A stretch of 46,264 nucleotides of DNA from Ignavibacteriaceae bacterium (GCA_013042995.1 JABDPB010000065.1:1-46264); one strand, 5' to 3'; positions 10,083 to 19,600 are shown, counted from the stretch's first letter. Numbers and translations: made by a program. The notes: generated from the sequence alone by a model not told the origin.

Positions 10083-10739
10083 TTAAAACTTTTGTGCTTC
10101 TTTTTGTAATCTATTCAATTCTTTTTCGCAAAAAGAAATTATTTCAGATGTTTCATCGTAGCTTAAGTTTGCACTTACGTAAACCGGATCTGAATAAACA
10201 ACGTTTGTTTTTGTAAAAAAGTAAGGTATTTCGAATTCATCCCAGTTATTTAGTATCTTTTTCTTTTTATGTCCAACACCTGCAAGAATTATCGGCAGTC
10301 CGCTTTTTTTAGCTGTAACAACTGCGCCGGCTTTAAATTTGTGGTGCGGACCACGCGGACCATCAGGAGTAATTGCAATTGAAAAATTATTTTTTGCATA
10401 ATCAACCATTACACCAAGTGCTGTTTCACCACCGGAACTGCTTGAACCACGTACAACTTTATATTTCCATTTTTTCAATAATTTAGCAAGTAAATCGCCA
10501 TCTTTGCTTTTGCTTGTTAATGCGGCAACATCCGGATTTCCGTGCAGAAACCATGGCAGCAGCATTGTGCCGTGCCAGAAAGCAATTACATATGGTTTAC
10601 TTTCTGATTTAAGCTTTTTTAAAATATCTACATTAACTTTTTCAATTTTCAAACTTTTGCATAGAAATGTGAACACACTATATGAAAGGAAGTGCCCTAA
10701 AAATCTGAGCGTATCCTGTCGGCTCTTTTTAAGCTTCAT
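10083..10739 (-). CDS. DUF374 (LpxJ-type) lipid A acyltransferase candidate
   Basis: A 218-residue protein of the DUF374 branch of lysophospholipid acyltransferases. It has the FWHG motif with the candidate catalytic His at residue 56, the conserved SKSKDG and RGSSSSGG segments, and the acceptor-site motif TPDGPRGP at about 124-131. DUF374 includes LpxJ of Helicobacter and Campylobacter, a late lipid A acyltransferase unrelated in sequence to LpxL/LpxM. The gene overlaps the lpxB end by 11 bases and abuts lpxK, so addition of a secondary acyl chain to the lipid A precursor is the likely job. Family is firm; the LpxJ role is inferred from family and operon. Confidence 0.8.
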   Translation of the reverse strand: MKLKKSRQDTLRFLGHFLSYSVFTFLCKSLKIEKVNVDILKKLKSESKPYVIAFWHGTMLLPWFLHGNPDVAALTSKSKDGDLLAKLLKKWKYKVVRGSSSSGGETALGVMVDYAKNNFSIAITPDGPRGPHHKFKAGAVVTAKKSGLPIILAGVGHKKKKILNNWDEFEIPYFFTKTNVVYSDPVYVSANLSYDETSEIISFCEKELNRLQKEAQKF

Positions 10740-11874
10740 TAATAATTTTTGAAATTATTTTAGCTGCATTTTCAGATGCGTTTGCATCTCCCAAAATGTT
10801 TTTTATACTACTAAGTTTATCTCTTATTGAACTATAACTTCGCTCATCAGATAACACATTTTCAGTTTCTTTAAAAATCTTTTGTTCGTTTACATCCGAT
10901 TGAATTAACTCCGGAACAACTTTTTCATCTAAAAGAATATTCACCATTCCAATCGTATCAAGAGTAATTAACTGTCTTCCGATAAGGTATGAGAGAAAAC
11001 TGGTTCGGTAAACAATAACCATGGGTAAAGAAAAATAACCGGCTTCCAGCGTAGATGTACCAGATTTTATAATTCCAAATTTAGAATGTTTCATTAAATC
11101 GTAGTTCAAGCCTTTAATTACTTTAAATGATGTGCTGGCTTTAAAGTTGTTAAAGATTTCTTCATTCATATTTTCAGAACACACAACTACAATTTGAAGA
11201 TTAAATTTTTCAGCGAGTTTTGATGCGGCTTTTATACATTCGGGAAATATTTTTTCTATTTCCTGATTTCTGCTACCTGGCATTATCAAAATGAGGTCTT
11301 TATCGTTTTCAAGATTATATTTTTTGTAAAATTCTCCTTTCGATAAAAAATTATATTGATTAATCCTTTCAACTAACGGATGACCTGTGAATTCAACATC
11401 AATCCCATTTTTTTCATACAGTTCCTTTTCGAAAGGAAAGACGACAAGCATTTTATCTACCAGAAATTTCATTTTCTTAATTCTGTTTTTGCCCCAAGCC
11501 CAAACTTGTGGCGAAACGTAGTATATAATTTTAATCCCCCTTGCTTTCAACTTTTTTGCAATGCTTAAGTTGAAGCCTGGATAATCAATTAGTACGGCAT
11601 GTTTAATTTTTCTCTTTTCCACATGCTCTAATATGGTTCGCTGCACTTTTTTAATAAATGGTATATGCTTAACAACTTCCGCAAAACCTAAAAATGCCAT
11701 CTGATCAATGTGATAAATAACTTCCACTCCTTCCGCTTTCATGTTGTTGCCACCGATGCCAAAAATATTCAAGGAGTTGTTCAATCTTTTCAGTTTTTTA
11801 ATTAAAGCAGCTCCAATAAGATCGCCGGAGACTTCGCCTGTAATTATTAACACATCATTATCTTTGGCAATCAT
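10729..11874 (-). CDS. lpxB: Lipid-A-disaccharide synthase
   Basis: LpxB (GT19) condenses UDP-2,3-diacylglucosamine with lipid X to form the lipid A disaccharide, peripherally at the inner membrane. ITGEVSGDLIGAALIKKLK at the N-terminus, IDYPGFNLSIAKK, YYVSPQVWAWGKNRI, and the C-terminal MPGSRNQEIEKIFP and SGTSTLEAGYFSLPMV blocks are all diagnostic; 381 residues is standard. Its start overlaps the end of the methyltransferase gene by four bases (ATGA) and its end overlaps the DUF374 gene. This signals translational coupling in a lipid A operon. Confidence 0.96.
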   Translation of the reverse strand: MIAKDNDVLIITGEVSGDLIGAALIKKLKRLNNSLNIFGIGGNNMKAEGVEVIYHIDQMAFLGFAEVVKHIPFIKKVQRTILEHVEKRKIKHAVLIDYPGFNLSIAKKLKARGIKIIYYVSPQVWAWGKNRIKKMKFLVDKMLVVFPFEKELYEKNGIDVEFTGHPLVERINQYNFLSKGEFYKKYNLENDKDLILIMPGSRNQEIEKIFPECIKAASKLAEKFNLQIVVVCSENMNEEIFNNFKASTSFKVIKGLNYDLMKHSKFGIIKSGTSTLEAGYFSLPMVIVYRTSFLSYLIGRQLITLDTIGMVNILLDEKVVPELIQSDVNEQKIFKETENVLSDERSYSSIRDKLSSIKNILGDANASENAAKIISKIINEA

Positions 11875-12464
11875 AAATTATAAACCTTTATGAACCAAAT
11901 AATTACAATTGCTAAGGCTACTGAGATAAATGCTTGAATTGATCTTTTCTCCGAACGCAAACCAGCTTTAAGATTAAAGAGTGGCTGCTCCAAAGAAGAA
12001 TTTTTGTAGGGTGTAAATCTTGGAATAATTGAGCGAACATTTTTTAAATAATTCTCATATTCTTCTCCAAAAGTTTTTTGAAGATATATTTCTTCGTACT
12101 TAATTATTGAGTGATACTGCCATAGAAAAAAACATACTGCGATGATTTGCAAGTAAGGAAATAGCGCAAAGGACATAATTCCCAAACCCAGATAGAGCAA
12201 AATATTTCCAATGTACAGAGGATTTCTAACGTAAGCAAAAGGTCCGCTGATAATTAAAAAAGTGCCGCCTGCTTCTCCTGTAGTTCTTGTCTCGCTCCCT
12301 GTCCAGCTAACTGCCCACAACCGAATTGCTTCTCCTGTAAGTGCAATCACAAAACCAATTGCCATACTCCACAAATTAGCATTGTGAAAAGCCAGCATTA
12401 AAATTAAAAATGGAATTGGAGAGTAACTTCTGTATTTAAAGAGTATTGATGATAGGTTTTGCAT
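11871..12464 (-). CDS. ICMT/PEMT-family integral membrane methyltransferase
   Basis: A 197-residue membrane protein with four or five hydrophobic segments. The motif GPFAYVRNPLYIGNILLYLGLG near residues 75-95 and a later KYEEIYLQKTFGEEYENYLKNV segment define the isoprenylcysteine carboxyl methyltransferase / phospholipid methyltransferase family, which binds S-adenosylmethionine through this conserved RNPxY region. The acceptor in bacteria is usually unknown. The start of lpxB overlaps its stop, and the HAD gene is 7 bases upstream, so it is embedded in the lipid A operon. A lipid or isoprenoid acceptor is plausible but not shown. Confidence 0.8.
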   Translation of the reverse strand: MQNLSSILFKYRSYSPIPFLILMLAFHNANLWSMAIGFVIALTGEAIRLWAVSWTGSETRTTGEAGGTFLIISGPFAYVRNPLYIGNILLYLGLGIMSFALFPYLQIIAVCFFLWQYHSIIKYEEIYLQKTFGEEYENYLKNVRSIIPRFTPYKNSSLEQPLFNLKAGLRSEKRSIQAFISVALAIVIIWFIKVYNL

Positions 12465-12471
12465 TATTTAT

Positions 12472-13194
12472 TTACTCAACTAAATAGGCTTCACGTCTTT
12501 TAAGTTCTGCCTGATGTCTTTTCTTCAATCTTTTTTTAGAGTTAAGTTCATTTAGTTTATCCATTACATCCATAAAGTTATTAAATGGAAAATATGTTAT
12601 CCTCTTCTTCTCGCAGTGTTTCAACAGATGATCTTTGGCAAAAATGAAATCAACAAATTCAATAGGGTCTTTATCCGAATTTCCATCGCCGATAAATATT
12701 GTGTAATCATCTTCGCCGCTGTTTTCGATAATGTGAGTTTGTTTACAGTTTGCCGAGGTCCTGCAGTGCTCGTTAAAATATGGAAATGATGGAATTAAAA
12801 ATCCTTCCGACGGTATAGAAAGGTTGTTGCTAAAAAATTTCAAATGACTTAGTCTTTCTCTTTCTAAAATCCTTTCAATATAATAATCAAATCCATCACT
12901 TAAGATGAATAAATCAAAATTATGCTTACCACAGAAATTAACAAACTGATGGAATGTTGTATCTACTTCTATTCTATCAATACAATTATTCCAATCATTT
13001 TTAATTACTTTTCCAGTGCTTTCGCATAATTCTATCCAGCATTCCCTGGAAGAAATTTTATCATCAAGCAGATCTTTTATTATTTTATCTGTTAATTTTT
13101 TGTTGCCAAATTTTCTAAATAGTTCCTCGCCAACATCAACTTTGGAAATAGTTCCGTCGAAATCCACGAATATTTTGAATGATTTATTCATCAT
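12472..13194 (-). CDS. HAD-superfamily (MtnX/SerB-like) phosphatase
   Basis: A 240-residue cytoplasmic HAD phosphatase. Motif I is FVDFDGTISKVD near residues 9-20, with the nucleophilic Asp followed by the DGT acid-base Asp. Motif II is ILSDGFDYYI, and motif III/IV is FIGDGNSDKDPIEF. The cap and length fit the MtnX-like / phosphoserine phosphatase-like HAD-IB group. No methionine salvage genes lie nearby, so the substrate is undefined. The last 25 residues are basic. It is the first gene of the run leading into lpxB and follows smc after a 107-base gap. Confidence 0.75.
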   Translation of the reverse strand: MMNKSFKIFVDFDGTISKVDVGEELFRKFGNKKLTDKIIKDLLDDKISSRECWIELCESTGKVIKNDWNNCIDRIEVDTTFHQFVNFCGKHNFDLFILSDGFDYYIERILERERLSHLKFFSNNLSIPSEGFLIPSFPYFNEHCRTSANCKQTHIIENSGEDDYTIFIGDGNSDKDPIEFVDFIFAKDHLLKHCEKKRITYFPFNNFMDVMDKLNELNSKKRLKKRHQAELKRREAYLVE

Positions 13195-13227
13195 TTTACT
13201 TAGCTAAATAACCGACTTAATTTTTAA

Positions 13228-13249
13228 TAAAAATAAGCCAATTAGCTTA
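13228..13249 (-). terminator. Possible weak terminator after smc
   Basis: On the minus strand a short TAAGC/GCTTA stem with a 6-base loop is followed by five T residues and more AT-rich sequence, about 50 bases after the smc stop. The 5-bp stem is weak, so this is tentative. Confidence 0.28.
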
Positions 13250-13301
13250 ATTGAAATTAGAATAGATATGTAAAATTTAAACGATGGGGAAATGAAAGTT
13301 A

Positions 13302-16300
13302 TCACGCCACAACATTTACATTTTCATTAAATCTTACGCTAACTATTTTCGAAACTCCTTCTTCCTGCATGGTAACGCCGTACAATGTTTCAGCAGATTC
13401 CATAGTTCGTTTGTTATGAGTAACTACAATAAATTGAGTATCGTTGCTAAAATCTTTTATCAGCCGTGTAAATCTGTCAATGTTCGCATCATCAAGCGGT
13501 GCATCAATTTCATCTAAAATACAAAATGGACTTGGCTTAACTAAATAGATAGCAAAAAGCAGTGCAATTGCAGTTAAAGTCTTCTCGCCGCCTGAGAGCA
13601 GTTCAATTGATGTAGGGCGCTTTCCTTTTGGTTTTGCAATAATTTCTATTTTCCCTTCAAGCGGATCTGCACCTTCTTCAAGCTTTAAGTCTACTTCATC
13701 GCCCGGATCAAACAGCGTTCTGAAAACCCTAATAAAATTCTCTCTGATGTCATCAAATGTTTTTAAAAATTGTGTGTGTGCTGCATGATTTATTTCGTCA
13801 ATAGTTTTAACAATATCCTTTTCCGATTCAACAAGATCATCTCGCTGCTGAATTAGAAAATCAAGTCGCTTTTTTTCCTCTTCAAATTCTGAATAAGCCA
13901 GAAGATTTATTGGTCCAAGATTTTTTATTTTTTGCCTAAAATCATGAACTTCGTTATGCTTTTCAGTGAAGTTAAAAGTTTGCAGGTCATCAAACTGTTT
14001 AAGTTCAACCTGCAAACCGTACTCTTCTGAAATATGCTCTGTTAAATTTTGCTTTTTAATTTCAGATTCATTCAGCTCTATTTCTAAATCTCTGTTTGAA
14101 TCTAAAATTGAGTCCTTCTCAGAACGTATATCATTTTGTTCATTTTCAATTTTTGCTGCTTCGGATTTAATTTCTAAGTATGATTTTTCAGTTTTTTCCA
14201 GTTCTTCAGTTAAAATATCTTTTTCCTGCTTAGCATTTTCAAGTTCAGAGTTTTTTGAATTTAAAATATTTTTAATTTCTTCAATCGCTTTATTTGCTCT
14301 GCCAATATCATTTTGTCTTATATCAATAGATGTGTTTAAATTTTCTATGTTATTTTTAGATTGAATAACAAGATTATCAAGACTTCTAACTGCACCTAAA
14401 GCACGCTCAAGCTCAAGTTTAGTTTCATTTTCTGAATAGATTAATGAATTAAATTCTTTTTCTGTTTTTAAACTTTCTTCTTCTTTAATTCTCAATTCAG
14501 TATCAGCCGAGCTGTGTGCACTTTGCAATTTATCCAAATCATCTGAAATTTTATTTTTTTCGTTATCAATTTTATTTGCATCGGCAGCATATTCCTGCAC
14601 AAGCTGATGAGTTTTTTCAATTTCATCATTAGCCTTCTTTTTTTCAAATTCAAACTGCGAAATTTGCTTATCAATATTTGCCAGATCGTTTACAAGCATT
14701 TTGCCCTGATTAGAAAGAACTTTAAGGTCTATTCCTTTTATTTTTTCAGTTGTTGAAAATATTGACTCAGAAAAATTGCGAAGCTGCTTTTGTTTAGCTG
14801 GCAGCTCATTTTTAAGCTGATCTAGGAGTTGCTTCTTGCCGAAAAGTGTTTCTTCGAATTCAGGTGAAACACCACTGTCTATAATTCCGGCCCCATCAAA
14901 AAAGTCTCCGTTCATTGTAGCAAAACTTAAATTGGAATATTTAGCTGAAAGGCGCATTGCAGAATCAAAGTCTTTAACTATTGCGGTATTATGTACAAGC
15001 TTACTGAAAAATCTGCTCCACTTTTTTTCTGTCTTAATAATGTTTTCAGCCCAATCAACAAACGCATCATCCTTCATCAGATTTTTTCTTCTGCGGTTTT
15101 CAAAAAATCTTTCAACGGTCTGTAAAAATCCACCTCTGCTTGATTCGTCTCTATCCAAAATGTAAAATGATGCTCTTCCCAAGTCATTTTCCTTAAGATA
15201 TTTAATACCGCGTTGCAAATCCTCTAATGAAGTAATTAAGATGTTGTTCACATTGTAACGAAGTGCGGCTTCGGCAGCCATTCTAAAATCTTCATCGGAC
15301 GAGCCTATGCTTGCTAGAAGTGCAACATCCCCTTTTGCCCAACTTGTGTTTTCTATAAGTGATTTTGTTCCACGGGAAATACCCTCAAGATTATCAACAA
15401 GATTCTGAATGAAGTTTATTTTTTCGCTCAGAGCAGAAATTAATGATTTTAACTCAAGCTCATTTGTTCGTAGAAAATTTAATTTGATTTCAAGTTTTTC
15501 TTTTTCAGCAACTTTTTTTGAATACTGCTCTTCCGACTCGCTTATCTTTTTTGCAACCGTATCTTTTTCTTCATTTAAACTTTCAATAAAACCAACTGTT
15601 TTCGCAACATCATTTGTTAGCTGAAGAACCTTATCATTTAGTTTCGTTATCTGATTGTTTTTGCCATCAAGTGCATTAGCAATATTCAGCAGTTCGTTTT
15701 CTTTTAAGCTCACTGCTTTGAATTTATGTACTATTTGTTCGGATTGTCTTTTTACTGCAGATTTTTTCTCATCTAAATTAGTACGCAGTTCTTCTAATTT
15801 AGATTTTATTTCATTCTGCGATGATCTTTTGTTGTCAACTTCTTCGGTCGTTTTTACAATTCGCTGCTTGGCATTTTCAATATCATCCGATGTGATATTG
15901 ATTCTTTTCCCTAACTCCGCAATTTCAGCACTGTATTTTTCAATATTCGAATCGGCTGATCTTTTTCGTTCTTCGGCCACTGAAATATCATTTAAAACGG
16001 AATAGATAACTTCAGTCTTTTTATTTACCTTACTCCTTTTGCTTTTTAATTCGCTCTCAATTTGATCCAAATTACTTTTTAATTTATTCAGTTTTAAGGA
16101 CAGGTCATCTAAATCTAAATCGAGTTCAGCTTTCTTTGTAAGATTTTCATCTTTCGTTGTTTTTATTTTTTCGATCTTTTTGGAAAAGGATGCAAATTCC
16201 CTCTCAGCAAGATCCAACTCAATTTCTTTTAACGTTGCAATGTGTCTGTTGTATCTATCTGCCTTTTTAGCCTGTCTTTCGAGAGAATTTACATTTTTGT

Positions 16301-16895
16301 TTACTTCAGCAACTATATCATTCACACGTGTTAAGTCGCTTTTAACTTCATCTAGCTTTCTCAGTGCAAGACGCCTTCTTAATTTATACTTGTTAACTCC
16401 CGCAGCTTCCTCAAACATTGTTCTTCGTTCCTCTGCTTTGCTGCTCAAAATAGTTTCAACCATTTTAAGCTCAATAACAGAATATGCATTTGCACCAATT
16501 CCTGTATCCATAAAAAGATTGGTAATATCTTTCAGGCGGCAAAGGTTTTTATTCAGAAGGTATTCACTTTCCCCTGAACGGAATATTCTTCGGGTAATTG
16601 TAACGTCGGTGTATTCAGTTGGCAGAACACCTTTTGTGTTTTCAATTGTGAGTGAAACTTCAGACATACCCATGGGTTTTCGGTTAGCTGTTCCATTAAA
16701 AATTACATTTTCCATTTTATCACTTCTTAATGCACTGCTCTTTTGCTCGCCAAGGCACCACCTTATTGCATCCACAATATTTGTTTTCCCGCAGCCGTTT
16801 GGTCCAACAATGGAAGTTACACCATCATTAAATTTAATAACGGTTTTTTGCGCAAATGATTTAAAGCCTAATATTTCTAGCTTGGATAGATACAA
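13302..16895 (-). CDS. smc: Chromosome partition protein SMC
   Basis: SMC is the ATPase of the bacterial condensin that organises and segregates chromosomes. The N-terminal head has Walker A GPNGCGKT at residues 31-38. Long coiled coils follow, rich in Glu, Lys, Leu and Asn. A hinge lies at about 510-670, then a second coiled coil, then the C-terminal head with the ABC signature LSGGEKT at about 1100 and Walker B FCILDEID near 1125. At 1197 residues it is full length and intact. Its stop is 107 bases from the HAD gene, and its start is 9 bases after the GH2-like gene, with which it is likely co-transcribed. scpA and scpB are not in the window. Confidence 0.98.
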   Translation of the reverse strand: MYLSKLEILGFKSFAQKTVIKFNDGVTSIVGPNGCGKTNIVDAIRWCLGEQKSSALRSDKMENVIFNGTANRKPMGMSEVSLTIENTKGVLPTEYTDVTITRRIFRSGESEYLLNKNLCRLKDITNLFMDTGIGANAYSVIELKMVETILSSKAEERRTMFEEAAGVNKYKLRRRLALRKLDEVKSDLTRVNDIVAEVNKNVNSLERQAKKADRYNRHIATLKEIELDLAEREFASFSKKIEKIKTTKDENLTKKAELDLDLDDLSLKLNKLKSNLDQIESELKSKRSKVNKKTEVIYSVLNDISVAEERKRSADSNIEKYSAEIAELGKRINITSDDIENAKQRIVKTTEEVDNKRSSQNEIKSKLEELRTNLDEKKSAVKRQSEQIVHKFKAVSLKENELLNIANALDGKNNQITKLNDKVLQLTNDVAKTVGFIESLNEEKDTVAKKISESEEQYSKKVAEKEKLEIKLNFLRTNELELKSLISALSEKINFIQNLVDNLEGISRGTKSLIENTSWAKGDVALLASIGSSDEDFRMAAEAALRYNVNNILITSLEDLQRGIKYLKENDLGRASFYILDRDESSRGGFLQTVERFFENRRRKNLMKDDAFVDWAENIIKTEKKWSRFFSKLVHNTAIVKDFDSAMRLSAKYSNLSFATMNGDFFDGAGIIDSGVSPEFEETLFGKKQLLDQLKNELPAKQKQLRNFSESIFSTTEKIKGIDLKVLSNQGKMLVNDLANIDKQISQFEFEKKKANDEIEKTHQLVQEYAADANKIDNEKNKISDDLDKLQSAHSSADTELRIKEEESLKTEKEFNSLIYSENETKLELERALGAVRSLDNLVIQSKNNIENLNTSIDIRQNDIGRANKAIEEIKNILNSKNSELENAKQEKDILTEELEKTEKSYLEIKSEAAKIENEQNDIRSEKDSILDSNRDLEIELNESEIKKQNLTEHISEEYGLQVELKQFDDLQTFNFTEKHNEVHDFRQKIKNLGPINLLAYSEFEEEKKRLDFLIQQRDDLVESEKDIVKTIDEINHAAHTQFLKTFDDIRENFIRVFRTLFDPGDEVDLKLEEGADPLEGKIEIIAKPKGKRPTSIELLSGGEKTLTAIALLFAIYLVKPSPFCILDEIDAPLDDANIDRFTRLIKDFSNDTQFIVVTHNKRTMESAETLYGVTMQEEGVSKIVSVRFNENVNVVA

Positions 16896-16904
16896 TCTTA
16901 ATCT

Positions 16905-19502
16905 TTAAATAATATTAAACTGCTTTAATGTGAAAATTAAATATTGAACTGTGGAGCTCTCAAGTTCAAAATAAAAAAGAAATCCTCCAATAACCACTGC
17001 TGAAAATAAAATACAGTAAAAAAATACTTTTCCGGGATTTGCATCAAACAGCACGTAAATCCCTTTCATCAGCCTGTATAGAATCCATATAAAAATGAGA
17101 ACTAGCCCTATATAAATATAAATGTTTGCAACGTTTGCAACTAAAACTCTGTATAAAACTATTCCAACAGGAATTAATAGTACCACTGGAATCAGCGACC
17201 AAATAACAGTGAAGTAAGCACTATTTATATAGACTTTGGTTCTAAAAGCTAGCGAACCTGTTTTTACTAAGATTGATATAATAACCAAGAATACAATATT
17301 AAATAAAGTCAACCAGAAAAGTGTGGGCAGTGGATGCCACAACAAATAATTAGTTACATTTGATATTAAAGGATTTGCAAATGCGAGTACAGAGTGTTCG
17401 AAGAAAAGGCTCGTCTTAAGAAAGAATAAAAAGTTGGCCGCTATCAATGCACTTACAGCAGCAATAATAATTCCTAAAAGAGTTGTTTGATAAGCCGAGA
17501 TAATTCTTTGGTCTCTTACATCTGCGAAAAAATTATATGGGCGAAGCAAAGCTCGTGATGCATCTTCACGAAACTTTCTACCCGAATTTACAAGTACTCC
17601 CATAAATATTGCCAACACTAATCCAAAAATTATAAAACCCATGGGGGCATCTTCTTTTTTGCTCCCAATTGGAATTGTAACTTTTTCAAGGTTATTCAGC
17701 TTGGCGTAAAGAACTTTATAGGTAATTCTATTTGTGTTTCTATTTTCATCCAGCAGGCCAATTCGGTAAATATTTTCCTGATTGTAACCTGATAGAAATG
17801 AAGCATAGTCGCCGCGATAATCAATCATTGTGTTAACAAAATATCCTGCAAGATTAATTTGATCAGAATAAGTTAAAAGCTGTTCAAAATATTTTGCTTG
17901 TGCTTCAAAAGAATAATCATTTACATAGCCGTCTGATCCACCAGCGTTTACAGTATAACCTGCTTCCGAGACTATAATTTTTCCCGGGCCAAAATCGTTC
18001 TGTAGTTGAGTGATTGTTTCACCAACATCCTTAGCATTTAGATTCAGCAGTTCTATACCGTAGACATCTAAATATTCGATCTGCTGAAAGTCTAAATTGC
18101 TGAATGATGCGTATGTAACTAAGTCTGATCTGTCTTTTACAATTTTAGATAGATTCGAAATTAGTGAAATATGTGAATCAACCTCTGGTAAATAACCGCC
18201 CCCCATTCCAATTGCAGCAAGTGATAATTGATGACCATAAAATGTAATGTAGTTTGTTAAAAATTCTTTGCACCTGTTTTGAAAACTTTGATCCTGCACA
18301 ATGCCGGATGGGAGACCGTTTATCGGCAGTTCGATAAAAGCCAGCAGACCGTATTGCTCGCATAATCTTAAGTAATATGGATGGGGCACACATTTTAAAA
18401 ATCTAACTGTGTTAAATCCTGCATCTTTAATCAATGTAATATCGTATTCCATCTGTTCGTAGGGTAATAGGCTGCCATAAATATTGTTTGAAGGAACGTA
18501 CGTTACACCTTTTAATTTAAAGTCATTTCCATTTAGGCTAAATGAATTTTCATTGGATATAAAATTAAAAATAGAAATAGACTTATGAGAAATATCTAAC
18601 AGTGAATCGGCATGAAAGAGTTCTAATTTTATAAGATAAGATTTTGGATTTTCTGGCGTCCATAAATCCGGTGTATTTATTTTTAGAACCTGATTTTGAG
18701 TTACATCTTTATTTCTTTCTAAAAAAAACGGGTTTGAAGGAAATTGCTGAAGTATTTCTCCACTTTTATTTACAATCGAAATCATCAAATTAAACTCGGG
18801 AGGTTCTTCTTCTAAAGCTTCAAATGTTTTAATAGCGTTATTTCTTATCACTGATTCAACTATCAGCTCCGTATTTTTAAAGTCTTCGGAGAGTATACTT
18901 TTAATGTTTGTTTTTGAAATAAAAATATTAGGCTTTAAATGAATAAAAACATCACCAGCAATACCGCCATTGTTTTTGGGATACATGAAACGCTGCTTTA
19001 ACGGGATTGTGTTTTTTGAATCAATCTCATAACCTAATCTAACGGAAAGAAGATTTTCAACATCGCTGCGCAAAATGTCTCTCGGCAATTCAAACTTGAA
19101 AGGGTACTCACCGCCGCCGTGCCTGTAAATAATTATGTTATTAACAGAAATATCTGCCGAAAAATTAATTCCGAAGAATATAAGTTCAAGAATATTTTGG
19201 GAAACCTGGTTTGGAGTTAAAGTGAAATTTTTTTCAAAAATTAATTCCCCTCTGCCTTCAAAAATGGAGGGCACACTTACAGAAACCTTTTTTGCTTCTT
19301 CATCATTGAAAGGACGAACAAACCATTTCCCTATTAAAGGAATAATTGATCTCGTTTCTGATATATCAAAAAAAATATAATCCGATGAACGAATCTGGTA
19401 ATCGGGAAATTCTTTAAATACTACCTGTCCAATTGAAAAATTATGAAACAACAACAGAAAGAGAACTGCTGTAGAGCATAATCTCAGGAGGAAAATCTGC
19501 AT
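16905..19502 (-). CDS. Glycoside hydrolase family 2-like exported protein with C-terminal membrane domain
   Basis: 865 residues. A signal peptide (1-25) is followed by a GH2-type jelly-roll domain (about 50-190), an Ig-like domain (about 190-320), and a TIM-barrel region (about 320-600) with KGVTYVP and DAGFNTVRFLKCVPHPYYLRLCEQYG. One predicted helix lies near 628-645. A C-terminal block of about five membrane helices (about 665-860) resembles Yip1-type domains. The nucleophile-like Glu is at 513 (VSEAGY). At the place where family 2 has its acid/base Asn-Glu pair (about 432-436) this protein reads GMGGG, so it may be non-hydrolytic. The sugar-binding part would be outside the membrane. A candidate promoter lies at 19541-19571. 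GH2 relationship is fairly sure; activity and substrate are unknown. Confidence 0.75.
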   Translation of the reverse strand: MQIFLLRLCSTAVLFLLLFHNFSIGQVVFKEFPDYQIRSSDYIFFDISETRSIIPLIGKWFVRPFNDEEAKKVSVSVPSIFEGRGELIFEKNFTLTPNQVSQNILELIFFGINFSADISVNNIIIYRHGGGEYPFKFELPRDILRSDVENLLSVRLGYEIDSKNTIPLKQRFMYPKNNGGIAGDVFIHLKPNIFISKTNIKSILSEDFKNTELIVESVIRNNAIKTFEALEEEPPEFNLMISIVNKSGEILQQFPSNPFFLERNKDVTQNQVLKINTPDLWTPENPKSYLIKLELFHADSLLDISHKSISIFNFISNENSFSLNGNDFKLKGVTYVPSNNIYGSLLPYEQMEYDITLIKDAGFNTVRFLKCVPHPYYLRLCEQYGLLAFIELPINGLPSGIVQDQSFQNRCKEFLTNYITFYGHQLSLAAIGMGGGYLPEVDSHISLISNLSKIVKDRSDLVTYASFSNLDFQQIEYLDVYGIELLNLNAKDVGETITQLQNDFGPGKIIVSEAGYTVNAGGSDGYVNDYSFEAQAKYFEQLLTYSDQINLAGYFVNTMIDYRGDYASFLSGYNQENIYRIGLLDENRNTNRITYKVLYAKLNNLEKVTIPIGSKKEDAPMGFIIFGLVLAIFMGVLVNSGRKFREDASRALLRPYNFFADVRDQRIISAYQTTLLGIIIAAVSALIAANFLFFLKTSLFFEHSVLAFANPLISNVTNYLLWHPLPTLFWLTLFNIVFLVIISILVKTGSLAFRTKVYINSAYFTVIWSLIPVVLLIPVGIVLYRVLVANVANIYIYIGLVLIFIWILYRLMKGIYVLFDANPGKVFFYCILFSAVVIGGFLFYFELESSTVQYLIFTLKQFNII

Positions 19503-19521
19503 TAGGTAAGTAAATCCTTAG

Positions 19522-19547
19522 ATTTTTGTTTAAACATCAACAAAAAT
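19522..19547. repeat. Inverted repeat overlapping a promoter, candidate operator
   Basis: Perfect 9-base arms ATTTTTGTT (19522-19530) and AACAAAAAT (19539-19547) around an 8-base spacer. The right arm covers most of the -7 element of the promoter proposed for the GH2-like gene. This position suits a repressor site; lack of G/C in the stem and lack of a T-run make a terminator unlikely. Confidence 0.4.
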
Positions 19548-19571
19548 ACTACAGAAACGAGGGGAAATCAA
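19541..19571 (-). promoter_or_regulatory. Candidate Bacteroidota-type promoter for the GH2-like gene
   Basis: On the minus strand, TTG (19571-19569), 20 bases, then TATTTTTG (19548-19541). The Bacteroidota pattern is TTG-N19-TAnnTTTG, so the -7 box is exact and the spacing is one base long. The start codon at 19502 would leave a leader of roughly 30 bases. Confidence 0.5.
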
Positions 19572-19600
19572 TGAGAATCTTATGCGTAAAGTATTATTAT

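Noticed and set aside
16180..16908. 242-residue plus-strand open frame
   Set aside because: It is fully antisense to the N-terminal head of smc, is Ser/Phe/Leu-rich as expected for a reverse-strand shadow, and has no recognisable motif.
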